64,000 bases of DNA from Onthophagus taurus. Its lineage: Eukaryota > Arthropoda > Insecta > Coleoptera > Scarabaeidae. This document shows positions 11,601 to 22,200 of this stretch, piece by piece. Position 1 is the first letter of the stretch; each line of letters starts with the position of its first letter. Under the pieces are notes generated by a model. The model searched no databases. It had not been told where the DNA came from and worked only from the letters and a program-made list of their open reading frames with translations. The stretch is from contig NC_091976.1 of assembly GCF_036711975.1 (NCBI RefSeq), positions 34,348,001 through 34,412,000 on the forward strand. Reading direction: 5' to 3'. Both the position numbers and the translations under genes were made by a program.

Positions 11601-14285
11601 AATGTAAATTTTTGGCTTAACTTTGACAGCTCATAACTCGAAAACAAACGAGTTGCGACCCTACGTTTATATAAAAAACTTGTGTTATTTTGGCAAGTAC
11701 TACGTCCTAGTCAAGTTTCCCGATTAAAAACTGAACCACCCTGTATATATAAAAATTTTTTTGAGATTATGTTCTTAATTATTGATCAAATCAAAAATTT
11801 TTATTAACAATATTTGTTTAGAATTACTTCAGGAACAGTGTTTGTTAATACAATTTTTTGCTAACTTGAAATTTTAATTTCCCTCTGAATAGTATGCTAT
11901 CAAAATTAATTATCTCAACAATTATTGTTTTTATTAAAAAATGTTTTAAATAAAATTTGTTTCAATTTCGATTTTGAATCAATTATCTTAATAAAAAATT
12001 TTTACATCTCTATTAATTAACCATCTAAGTGTAATTATGTATAAAAATTTAAAAATTATTATTTTGAGGTTATCTCCTTAATTATTGATTAAATCAAAAA
12101 AAGTTGTTGACAAAGTTTGTTTAGAATTGTTTCAGGAACAATTTTTGGTAACACAATTTTTTTCTTAATTGAAGTTTTAATTTCCCACTGAACAGTATGG
12201 TATTCTTTAATCAAGATTTTCTGAGAACGAGTGGAGGGGGGAAATCGTTTTGTTACAAAAGTTCCGTGCCCTGGTCATTACACTCCGGAGATGTGGGCAA
12301 ATAGTGTTCGCCACTGTGAAGAACTAATTAAAAAAGATTGGACAACATTAATGGGAAATTCATTAATAACTGATTTACCTCCTGTCATCATCCAACTAGC
12401 GGAAGACTCAGATTCTTCCAGTAATTCTGATTTTTAAACAATATTCAAATTTTAATTATAGCACTTAATTATGTTATCTTAATATATTGCTCACGAGTTT
12501 TAATTTCAAAACGTAGATATTAGCCAAGTGACGAGAGATTAGTGGCTTCGTCTTTAAAGTGACAACTTCGTTTAGAATATACACAACCTTACTTATTATT
12601 TAGTGGAAAATATTATAAAGCGTGGTCATAGAACATGGTATCTAGGGTGGTACAGACCGTTTTTTTATAAAAATTTGGCAATGACAATTGATTTAAATAA
12701 AAAACAGATTATAAGTAGGTACGCCCTGGTTTCTATGGAAATATATTTTTGTATATTACATTTTAAATGAAATTCACTGTATGTTTCATTAGGGTTAAGG
12801 ACTAAAGAAAATAATAATAAATTAGTTGACGACGTCTTTATTTCAAGGGATAGTTTATTTTTTACAAAGGAAAAATAAACCCAATCTGTTTTCTTTGGCG
12901 CAGGATATACTTGTCACATCTACAGAGAGTTTCCTGTTTTAAGAAGACGTTTAAAAAAAAAACATTTTATAGTAAATTTAATCCAGAATTTTGCGTTTAT
13001 AGTTGATAAAAATGCAATTTAATACATCGTATCTTAAGAACACATTGACATAGTCGTTAAATAAAAATCAATTTAATCAGTATTTAATTAACATTTTTAT
13101 GATAATTTTTGGAATTTATTTATGACATACATATTAATTTTATAACGATCAATTTTCACAATATCATATCTTAATAAATAATAGAGATATCAAGACGATT
13201 TAAAAACAATTTTGTAGTAAATTTAATTCACTTTCACTTGACGACGTTTTTATTTCAAGGGATAGTTTATTTTTTACAAAGGAATAATAAACTAAATTTG
13301 TGTTTTTTGGCGTGGGATATTGACTCCTTGTCAAATCTGTTAAGAATTTCCTGCTTCGAAATTAAAAACGATTCCAGTTTATTTTAACAACAAGTTAATA
13401 GAATGTGCGTTTTGTGTATAATAAAATTAAAAAAAATGTGAAATATCTCCAATAGCAGATCCTGTAATCTCGTAAAATCTGTTTCCAGGAGGTTTGTTTT
13501 AAAATATTAAGAAAACCAACTATAACCGTTAAATTAACGAGCGCAAAATTTTGCTTATGTTTTTTTAAAAATACCTCGGTTGTGTTAGCTTTTATGGACA
13601 GTTCCGCCCACCTCCGAACTTCATTATTATAATATTTCATTGTTTTAGGTATTTGGATGTGCCAAGGCGCGCCAGTAACATCACTTGTTCATCTTCGGGG
13701 AGTTCATATCTCGAACGGAGGGGTTCTTCCGTTATTTTGGGTCTTCCCGCGGTTCCCCCGCATCACCAAAAGAACCGCAGCAGAAGAAGACAATCTTCGC
13801 CGTTACCAGAACATTACGATTATTATTATCCGATCGATATCAGAGTTACTCAACCAACTCCGGGTGGTTCGCCTTGCGGGAGTGAAAGAGCTTTACACGA
13901 TGAAAATAAATCACCGCAAGAAGTTCATCAACCAAAATTAGCACCTTTAGCATCAATTAGTAGTTGTAATAGTTCTTTAGGTACTGATTATGAGCCTTCG
14001 TTGGCTTCTGATTCGGTTTTCAGGGACGAGTGTGATACGGACGATGAAATCGATCCGTTTTCTACGGATACCGAGGATAGTGACACTGAAAAAGGTGCAG
14101 CTTGTTGTCGATTACCCAAAGAAGAACGAAGACAGCGAACCGGATCTGAATCTTCTTCGGCGACCGTTGCGGGAATGAGCAGACGTAGTCAGTTCAATCT
14201 GGACATTCCTTTAGCTGACAGTGCTTGTCGGCCTTCGTTGTTAAGTCTGGACAAGACAGGGTGGTCGAAGGAGACACTCTTCTAA
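8653..14285 (+). CDS. Uncharacterised single-pass membrane protein (two coding exons, 383 aa)
   Basis: Exons 8653-9167 and 13649-14285 join in frame (donor ACTAG|GTGAGT, acceptor TGTTTTAG|GTATTTGG; the split Arg codon is restored), giving 383 residues and TAA at 14283-14285. I chose ATG 8653; a GTG lies one codon upstream. The protein has no signal peptide. Residues about 45-62 (IAATLGGFFGLMVLLVVC) form one transmembrane helix, preceded by sequons at Asn6 and Asn10 and followed by KSKSK. That suggests a luminal or extracellular N-terminus and a long cytosolic tail. The tail has an acidic Ala/Glu stretch, then Ser/Arg/Pro-rich low-complexity sequence with many candidate phosphosites and Asp/Glu clusters. 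I recognise the architecture as insect-conserved but cannot name a family. A spliced 5' leader exon lies upstream, since the exon opens at 8637 after an acceptor. The intron is filled with transposons. Confidence 0.8.
10721..12273. mobile_element. hAT-like non-autonomous transposon nested in the Sailor-like transposase
   Basis: Terminal inverted repeats of about 60 bp start TAGGGCACGGAACTTTTGTA on the left (10721) and match the right end at 12215-12273 (ends CCGTGCCCTG). The 8-bp target duplication GTCATTAC occurs at 10713-10720 and 12274-12281; TIRs starting C/TAGGG with 8-bp duplications are characteristic of hAT. The left arm carries a 5-bp direct duplication (ACGATACGAT). The interior has no transposase and holds two ~110-bp direct repeats (about 11785-11895 and 12085-12200). 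A second transposon is nested at 10854-11743. Confidence 0.85.
10854..11743. mobile_element. TA-flanked fold-back MITE (mariner-like ends) nested inside the hAT-like element
   Basis: Ends are CAGGGTGGTTCAGTTTTTAA and its complement, flanked by TA at 10852-10853 and 11744-11745. The inverted repeat extends about 280 bp into each arm: left through the CGCCCTCTAACGGGATGAA region near 11100-11120, right from about 11470. Only about 330 bp of unmatched core is left and there is no ORF. The CAGGGTG terminus is shared with the elements at 20.2, 53.5, 57.1 and 61.4 kb. Confidence 0.85.
12714..13648. repeat. Intron remainder with a ~120-bp direct repeat and dispersed-repeat copies
   Basis: Two copies of a segment starting TTGACGACGTCTTTATTTCA (about 12826-12945 and 13237-13360) lie about 410 bp apart in the same orientation. 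Between them is the dispersed ATCTTAAGAACACATTGA-type repeat (13010-13230). The final 40 bp is a pyrimidine-rich acceptor region ending TTTTAG at 13648. Confidence 0.6.
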
Positions 14286-16140
14286 GACATATCGAAAAAA
14301 TTACTTTTTTTTAAATTTTATTTTTGAATTAAACCAAAAAAATAATAAGCTTTAGTGACTCATCGGTGTTCAACGGAATATTTCCGTCTCTAGTTTTTCC
14401 CCCTTACGTACAAAATGAAAAATTAATAAAATGAAATCATTACTTTACCTAAAAATAGGAAAAATAATAATTTAATTATTGACACACAGTAGGTAAATAA
14501 CTTAAATGTGTTATTATTAAAATTCGATAAAAACTCTGATAATTTTTAGTTAACCCAACTCATTTTTGATGATGTTTTTTTGAGAAACTATCATATCTTA
14601 AGTATTAACACACCATAAATATTTCTTTCATTCGTATAAATCCTGATGATACGATTTTTTTAATTCAACTCTGCGTTTATTGAGGTTATTGATAAAAATG
14701 CAATCGTATCTCAAGAACGCATCTCAATCGTCATAAAATAAAAACCATTTTGCAGTAAATTTAGTTAGAATTTAATACCTTGAAAATAATTGTTTCATTT
14801 CTACAATCTTTTATGTGGTGAGCTTTGGAGCACTCTCTTCATTATATTCACCTAGCATTTTGTAAGAAAATAGAAAGAGGGTGTTTGATAAATTGTCTGG
14901 TTATATATTATTGATGATACATTACATCAAATGAGTTGGGTTGGACTGAAAATTAACTACAACTCTTCTCCATCACAGTAATTGAATTGAGAAATAGATA
15001 ATTTTAACTGATTCAATTAAAACGTTTTAATTTTTGCTGATGATTTTAACCGTAACAAACAGACTGCGTTTTATTTATATTTAGTTTTTTTCTTTTCTCT
15101 CTAGATCTACTAGAGTACAAAACTATCTAAAAAGTAATAACGAGAAATTATGAATTGTAATTTATCAAAAATCGTAAACGATGATAGCTTGTTGAATAAA
15201 ACGTTACGTTTGCAAGGACGAGCTGTTTTTGTTATCGTTATCATTATAAAAAAAAAACGGTACTATCTGTGTAACAAAGTGTATATATTATTATAATAAA
15301 AGAAACCAAAAATATATGAAGAAAAAAATGGGATAAAAAAATCGAATTTGATAGCTACTGAGATATTTTATGTTAAAATGTTGTGAGAGTATATAATAAA
15401 TAAATGTAATTATTGTTATAAAATGTTTTAATTAATACACCCACGCAATACATTTTATAACTTTATTTTTAATGTGCAATTAAAAAAGCACTTTCAAAGT
15501 ATTGTTAGAAATTTCGTTTTATTAAACGGGCAAATTAACCACTTAAATTCCAATTATGTTGTTATAGGTATTTTAAGTCAATAATTGAGAGAAAAAGCAA
15601 TTAATTTTTCATAATCGAGACCCGGTGTCCACGCTGCTACCTTATTAGGAGACAGCCGTATACGAGGACATTTATTTGAAAAACCGTCTCTGACTCATTC
15701 GCGGTTATTACACGATTTTTAAACGTGGCGCCCACGAATTTGGTCCGGGTGAATATCACGTCACGTGACCTTGTTCTCCATACAAGTATTTAAATAATTT
15801 CGTATACCTGCATCCAAGAGAAATCGTTAATTGTTTTCATCTTTTAAATCTTACATTTACTTCAATCTATAATTAACCCTTAATTTAATACCCGTAATTT
15901 TAAACACTCATTTTAAACTGTAGTTATCTATTCGGCGCATTTAAAGCTGTTGGTACTTTCTACTATACAAGTGTATACAAGAAATAATCTGTATAAAAAA
16001 CGTCGCAATCTGTACTGTAGGATTTTTAGGTACACCTTAAACTTATTCATCCAGATGTGAGGTTAGAAGTTTAGTGAAAAGTGATGCTGTTGAATTTTGT
16101 TGTTCAAGAAGGTATTTCTTTGATAAATGGTTATTAGGTG
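14286..16140. other. 3' UTR/intergenic DNA with dispersed-repeat copy at 14570-14790
   Basis: A possible poly(A) signal (TTAATAAAATG) lies near 14424. At 14570-14790 the dispersed hairpin-repeat words recur (CGTATCTCAAGAACGCAT, then AATAAAAACCATTTTGCAGTAAATTTA). A more GC-rich patch at 15620-15780 contains CACGTCACGTGACC (E-box-like) and may be regulatory. No gene is seen. Confidence 0.4.
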
Positions 16141-17960
16141 TGATTATTACAGATCATTTTAAAAAGAAAACATTGAGCTTAAATTTAAAATAAGTCTCAT
16201 TCCTTAATTTCAATAAACATGGTTTCTAAGAATTTTTAAAATAGCATCTTTTTTGACACTTACGTTATACGAAAATGTAAGTTTTATTTCAACTTTTTTT
16301 TTCTCTATATTTTTCCAATCCAACCCAACAATTATTATACATCATTTTAAAGAGAAAGCTTTGAGCTTTAATTTAAAATAAGTTTCATTCCTTAATTTCA
16401 ATAAATACGGCTTACAGGAATTTTTAAATTAGCATCTTTTTAACATTTTTAGGTTATTCGAAAATGTAAGTTTTGTTTCAAAATTCTTTTTCTCTATATT
16501 TTTCCAATCCAAGCCAACAATTATTATACATCATTTTAAAGAGAAAGCTTTGAGCTTTAATTTAAAATAAGTTTCATTCCTTAATTTCAATAAATACGGC
16601 TTCCAGGAATTTTTAAATTAGCATCTTTTTTGACACTTTTAGGTTATACGAAAATGTAAGTTTTATTTCAACTTTTTTTTTCTCTATATTTTTCCAATCC
16701 AACCCAACAATTATTATACATCATTTTAAAGAGAAAGCTTTGAGCTTTAATTTAAAATAAGTTTCATTCCTTAATTTCAATAAATACGGCTTACAGGAAT
16801 TTTTAAATTAGCATCTTTTTAACATTTTTAGGTTATTCGAAAATGTAAGTTTTGTTTCAAAATTTTTTTCTCTATATTTTTCCAATCCAACCCAACAATT
16901 ATTATACATCATTTTCAAGAGAATGCTTTGAGCTTTAATTTAAAATAAGTTTCATTCCTTAATTTCAATAAATACGGCTTCCAGGAATTTTTAAATTAGC
17001 ATCTTTTTTGACACTTTTAGGTTATACGAAAATGTAAGTTTTGTTTCAACATTTTTTTTCTCAATATTTTTCCAATCCAACCCAACAATTATTATACATC
17101 ATTTTAAAGAGAAAGCATTGAGCTTTAATTTAAAATAAGTTTCATTCCTTAATTTCAATAAATACGGCTTACAGGAATTTTTAAATTAGCATCTTTTTAA
17201 CATTTTTACGTTATTCGAAAATGTAAGTTTTGTTTCAAAATTTTTTTTCTCTGTATTTTTCCAATCCAACCCAACAATTATTATACATCATTTTCAAGAG
17301 AAAGCTTTGAGCTTTAATTTAAAATAAGTTTCATTCCTTAATTTCAATAAATACGGCTTCCAGGAATTTTTAAATTAGCATCTTTTTTGACACTTTTAGG
17401 TTATACGAAAATGTAAGTTTTGTTTCAACATTTTTTTAAAATATTTTTCCAATCTAACCCAACAATTATTATACATCATTTTAAAGCGAAAACTTTGAGC
17501 TTTAATTTAAAATAAGTTTCATTCCTTAACTTCAATAAATACCGCTTACAGGAATTTTTAAAATAGCATCTTTTTTGACACTCTTAGGTTATACGATAAT
17601 ATAAGTTTTATTTCAACATGTTTTTTGTCAATATTTTTCCAATTCAACCCAACAATTATTATACATCATTCTAAAAAGAAAGCTTTGAGCTTTAATTTAG
17701 AATAAGTCTCATTCTTTAATTTCAATAAATACGGCTTCCAGGAATTTTTAAATTAGCATCTTTTTTGACACTTTTAGGTTATACAAAATGTTAGTTTTAA
17801 CTCAATACTCTTTTTCTCAATATTTTTTTAATTCAACCCATCGATTGTTATACATCGATTTAAACAGAAAGCTTCAAGCTTCAATTTAAAATAAGTTTTA
17901 TTTCTTAATTTCAATAAACACGGTTTCCAGGAATTTTTGAATTACCATCTTTTTTGACAC
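16141..17960. repeat. Tandem satellite, ~189-bp unit, about 9.6 copies, partly dimeric
   Basis: The anchor CAACAATTATTATACATC recurs at about 16327, 16515, 16705, 16893, 17083, 17272, 17460 and 17650, spacing 188-190 bp. Units alternate between a form with TTTTTTGACACTTTTAGGTT and a shorter form with TTTTTAACATTTTTAGGTTA between about 16.4 and 17.2 kb, so the array partly grew as dimers of about 378 bp. The outer copies (first and last) are the most diverged, as expected when homogenisation is strongest in the centre. The array is noncoding and lies between two host genes. Confidence 0.9.
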
Positions 17961-18029
17961 TTAGGCTATGCGAAAATAGGGGGATTCTGTCACAAAGTTT
18001 CAAAATGTTTGACTTCTTGGGACACAAAG

Positions 18030-18320
18030 GGTTAATCTAATATATATCAATAAACAATTAAGATATCAAGATGATTTAAAAAGCATTTATTGCAAATTTA
18101 ATCCAGTATCAATACACAAAAAATATTTCTTACGCTTTTAAAATTCTTTATTTTAATTCAATTCTGCGTTGATAAAAATGTAATTTAAAACGCGGTATCT
18201 CACGAACGTATTGAGATATCGCCATGAAATAAAAACCATTTTGAAGCAAATTAAATCCAATATTAACTCACCAAAAATGTTTCCTTCGCTGCTATAAATG
18301 CCGACGTTATGACTTTTTTA
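18030..18320. repeat. Dispersed hairpin repeat, best-preserved copy
   Basis: It contains ATCAAGATGATTTAAAAAGC, AATTTAATCCAGTATCAA, TCTCACGAACGTATTGAGATA (a hairpin), ATAAAAACCATTTTGAAGCAA and ends CCGACGTTATGAC. Other copies lie near 3.42, 13.0-13.2, 14.6-14.8 and 49.3 kb. It has no ORF and no obvious TIRs. Confidence 0.55.
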
Positions 18321-19266
18321 ATTTATTAAATGAGAATGTAATTTTAAAGGTTTCCTATTATTAAGAGGGTTTTCTGTTATGGATTTCCGCTTTAAAGGTG
18401 TAGGCGTTTGAACTGTAGATGGCCATTGCTTTCCTGTAACAACATAAACTGCGCAGGTCCGATCAATTTTCCAACAGAACGAAAACGCGAAACTTGCTTC
18501 AACGACAACTATTATTGCTTTTCGCATCGAGACGACGGTCGTGGTACCGAATCAGTGAAAATAAATAACACACATTTACTTGGATATCCCTTTTAATAAT
18601 TCCGGTGAGTATAGATTCATTTAAATTCCATTTCGGGGGAAAATTTTTGAAAATATCAATAATTTCCTGTTATACCGGCGAAGAACGTACAAGTTTTTTA
18701 AAATCACTTAGTTTTCATGCAAATTTGTTTAATTATATCATCACCTTGAATAGTATCTTATTTATGGTCAATAACTTTTACCTATAAGTAGTCATTTCTA
18801 AAAATAAATCAACTTAGAACTGTTAATGTTATTGCAAAATTACCAGGCGTTATGTATTTTGATGAGCAACGTTTAAAAATAAACCTGTGCATTAAATTCA
18901 ATTGCTTGATTAGCTTTATTTATACATAAATTTTGATTACATTCATTTCGAGATTATTTACAATATAAATAAAGAATAATTTTAGATGTTGAGTACCAGG
19001 TACGAATTGACGCGAGCTTTCAGGTTTCAGGATATCGTTTCATGATATTAAAGCAAACTTTTCGATCAATATTTATTCTTAGAACAAATTTATCAATGCT
19101 CTTAATTTTTATGCATTTCTATTAAATGAATCGTTTCTTATCGTTGAAAAATAAGTCATTAACTTTTTTTTGAACTCATATCTCAATTATTTCAGGAATT
19201 TCTTTAACATATTGTGACCTAGATTAATAATTTTTTAAAATTCTAGGAATAAAATAATACATAATA
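18321..19266. other. Upstream region of the PG-rich repeat gene
   Basis: No convincing TATA box or gene is seen. Short open frames at 18318-18787 have no recognisable motif. Some of this is presumably 5' leader or leader intron; ATG 19267 is preceded by ATAATA. Confidence 0.35.
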
Positions 19267-22200
19267 ATGGGCGGTTTCCAACAAAGACCTTGGACACCTA
19301 CGAAGAGACGTGGTCCAATTGCTGCAGAATTCAGTGGGCCTGGACCAGCTGCCGTGTCACTGCCAACATATATAGGTACGAACCCACACAAATTACCTTC
19401 ATAATAACTTAATAAATAAGAATTAGAAAGTTATCCCGTTATTACACATTTACATATTCAACTCTTATTAATTTTAATTAATGTTTTCTTATTCATAGGC
19501 AAGAAAACGTTTGAATCAAAATCGGGAAGAGCTCCCGCATTCAGTTTTGGAGCCAGGCATAATGGAAAAGTGGAAAGAGTCGGTCCGGGACCCGGACAAT
19601 ATAATGTTACAGGACTTAGCGCTAAAGGAAAAGATACACCACCGGCTTTAAGTTTACATAGTAGACCTAAAGAACAAAAAATTGATAATTTTCCGGCTCC
19701 AGGCGATTACGATCCTGATAAAGCTGAGAAAGCTATTAAAGATGCCGCTCCTAAATATACATTTGGGTTAAAAACAAATGTTGAAAAACCAGTTGATACG
19801 CCAGGTATTAATACACAACAATTATTTTTAATAATTCTTTCTTTAATTTATTTTTGGGTATTAAAAAGGGCCTAACAGGTATTTTTACAATAAGGTTAAG
19901 GAACTAAATGATTCTCCAAGATATTCTTTTGGTAGACGAACTCCAATAAATAATAATTCAAACACTCCCGGTTGGTTATTAATTTTAATTATTATATAGT
20001 GCCCATCAAAAAGTCAGCAACACCTTCTTTTTCTTGGTTCCATTGCCCCTACGTTTCTGAAATATTATTTATAGGGAAAATATTTTTAGAATTCTTTACA
20101 ACTTTAATTCAACATAAGAGATAATTTCTGAAACGTAGGTGTAATTGAATCAAAACAAATAGGGTATTTCTGACTTTTTGTTACACTCTGTACAGGGTGT
20201 CCCGTTAAGCGTACGGAGCGGCTGTATCTCAACAACGGTAAGGCCTAGAGGTTTGGGAAAAAAATCTTTATAAGCAAAGTGGGCAAGAGAAATAGCTGGA
20301 AATTATTTTGAAGTTCGTAATTCGACCGCTAGGGGGCGTAACTGCCATAGGGAAACATAAAATTCCCGCTATCTCAGAAAGTTAGACGATGAGCTATAAC
20401 TTTGACAACATCATTTAGTAGCTTGGATAATACCGCATCGCTTTTGTTTTGCAATATTTTTCATATCTGTCATAATAAGGGAGGGGGAGGCCAATGCGTT
20501 TTCAAATGTTTACATTTTAATATCTCCTGGACCATTCAACCGATTTGAATATTTTTGGTCTTGTTTGAAAGAGCATTTCATGCTCTTTTAAAAGATATTT
20601 TCAGTAAGACCGCTTGGTTTAAAACAAATAAGCTAGAGGGCGTTATCTGCAGCGGTTACATAATTTTGTGATTTTTGAAAAAAAGTTAAATGGAACGGTA
20701 CTATTTACTTCACAGACCGTTAATCACCATAAAATTTGCTAAATATTAGTGAAAACCGCATCTCGATATCTGCATCCATTCTCGAATTATAAAAGAAAAT
20801 GTTAAAAATTCGTATATCTTAATCGGATCAAGTTACCTTAGGAAACAATCTAGAACCTTCCTCCACACTTTATCCAAGCTTAGAACTGCTTCAAAACTAC
20901 TTTTGAGGCGTGTTGAAAAGCCAACGGATCAATGAAACATCAACAATGATAATAAAACAAAATAAACGGAATCACTTAGAATAACTTAAATTTTTGGCAA
21001 AAATAGCTCACTAATGTTCGAAATGTCTTACATAAACCTCGATGCATTTATTTAATCTAGTTTCGACGAAAAAAAAGTGCTGCTAAGTCTCTTCTCTGGA
21101 CACGTTTTTACTGGTATTTAGTGTTTTGTCATATTTTCCCTGGTTATTGGTTTTTCTTGAAAAGTCAGGTCGTTTAGTCTACCCAATAGATAAAGGGGTG
21201 AAAGCAATGTGGGTTTTGCTCGAACCAAGAATGCATATTATGCAAGTTTACATCAGCTTGTGGACAGATGCTTCATGCATCCATAGCATTTGTGATAAAA
21301 GGTTTGGATTTGCCCAAATCATATTTAAAAGTCAATGGTAATAGTTCAGTCTGTTATCATAATCGGTATCTGTTAAGGCCTGATGTAAAACAGCGTGGTG
21401 GAGATATTATTCTCTTGAGAACTCTGATTTACGAATTCATAGAGACGTCTGAATGGGCTACACGTTGCCAGTTTTCCGTAATCTTAAAAACACTTCTAGA
21501 GAAAAATGTCTTTCTTTGTCGTAATTGCATTGCACATTTTTGCCATGCAGTTGCATCGTATTCGAAACATTGAAAATAAATCATCATACGCTTCTGCGTT
21601 AGTAAATGACATGTTTACAGTTACCATGATAATGTGATTTGTTTTTCTCGATGAGGTAACTGGATCCGATTGATGACACTCAAGTTTTTAACATTTTCTT
21701 CTATAACTCGAGAACGGGTGGCGATATCGAGATGCGGTTTTCACTAAAATTTAGCAAATTTTAAGGTGACTAAGGGTCTGTGAAGTAAATAGTATCGTTC
21801 CATTTAAGTTTTCTTCAAAAATCACAAAAATATGTAATCGCTGCAGATAACGTCCTCTAGCTCATTTGTTTTAAAGCAGACGGTCTTACTGAAAATATCT
21901 TTAAAAAGAGCATAAAATGCTTTTTCAAACAACACCGAAAACATTCAAATCGGTTGAATGGTCTAGGAGATATTAAAATGTACCTCTTGGCCTTACCGTT
22001 CTAGAGATACAGTACGCTTAACGGGACACCCTGTATATATTTATTAATTTTTTAATCAATTGATTAATTTAGCTCCTAATAGTTATAACATTAATTTGAA
22101 GAGTAATTCACCTCGATATTCCTTTGGGTTAAGGATTAATCAAAAGTTAACAACAACAAAAACACCCGGTTAGTTCAAATTAAAATATTCATTAACCCCA

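Larger units (their letters stand above)
9473..12437 (+). pseudogene. Decayed Sailor-like transposase
   Basis: The N-terminal helix-turn-helix starts at ATG 9473 (MLRKGGTGCQLSKREKNSII), is interrupted after about 9585, and resumes near 9670-9760. The body at 9762-10081 ends FVFLDET (first Asp), where an in-frame TGA follows at 10080-10082. It then reads VVMDNAPYHSK (second Asp) and, after a homopolymer frameshift near 10410 and another near 10470, LRLPPYNCQYNPIELCWAFLK (catalytic Glu). About 83 residues lie between the second Asp and the Glu, counted across the frameshifts. This fits the long-spacer group reported as DD82E/Sailor (from memory). The C-terminus resumes after the hAT-like insertion at 12282-12437 (TPEMWANSVRHCEELIKKDW...) and stops at TAA. 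Confidence 0.8.
9299..12711 (+). mobile_element. Tc1/mariner-superfamily DNA transposon with long D-E spacer (DD82E/Sailor-like), in intron
   Basis: Terminal inverted repeats of about 31 bp begin TAATCTGTTTTTTATTTAAA at 9299 and end with the complement at 12711. TA duplications flank both sides (9297-9298 and 12712-12713). Without the nested insertion (10721-12273) the element would be about 1.85 kb. It encodes a decayed transposase and lies in the single intron of the membrane-protein gene, in the same orientation. Confidence 0.8.

Noticed and set aside
21126..21573. Plus-strand open frames inside the 20-22 kb transposon
   Set aside because: They are antisense to a decayed transposase readable on the minus strand.
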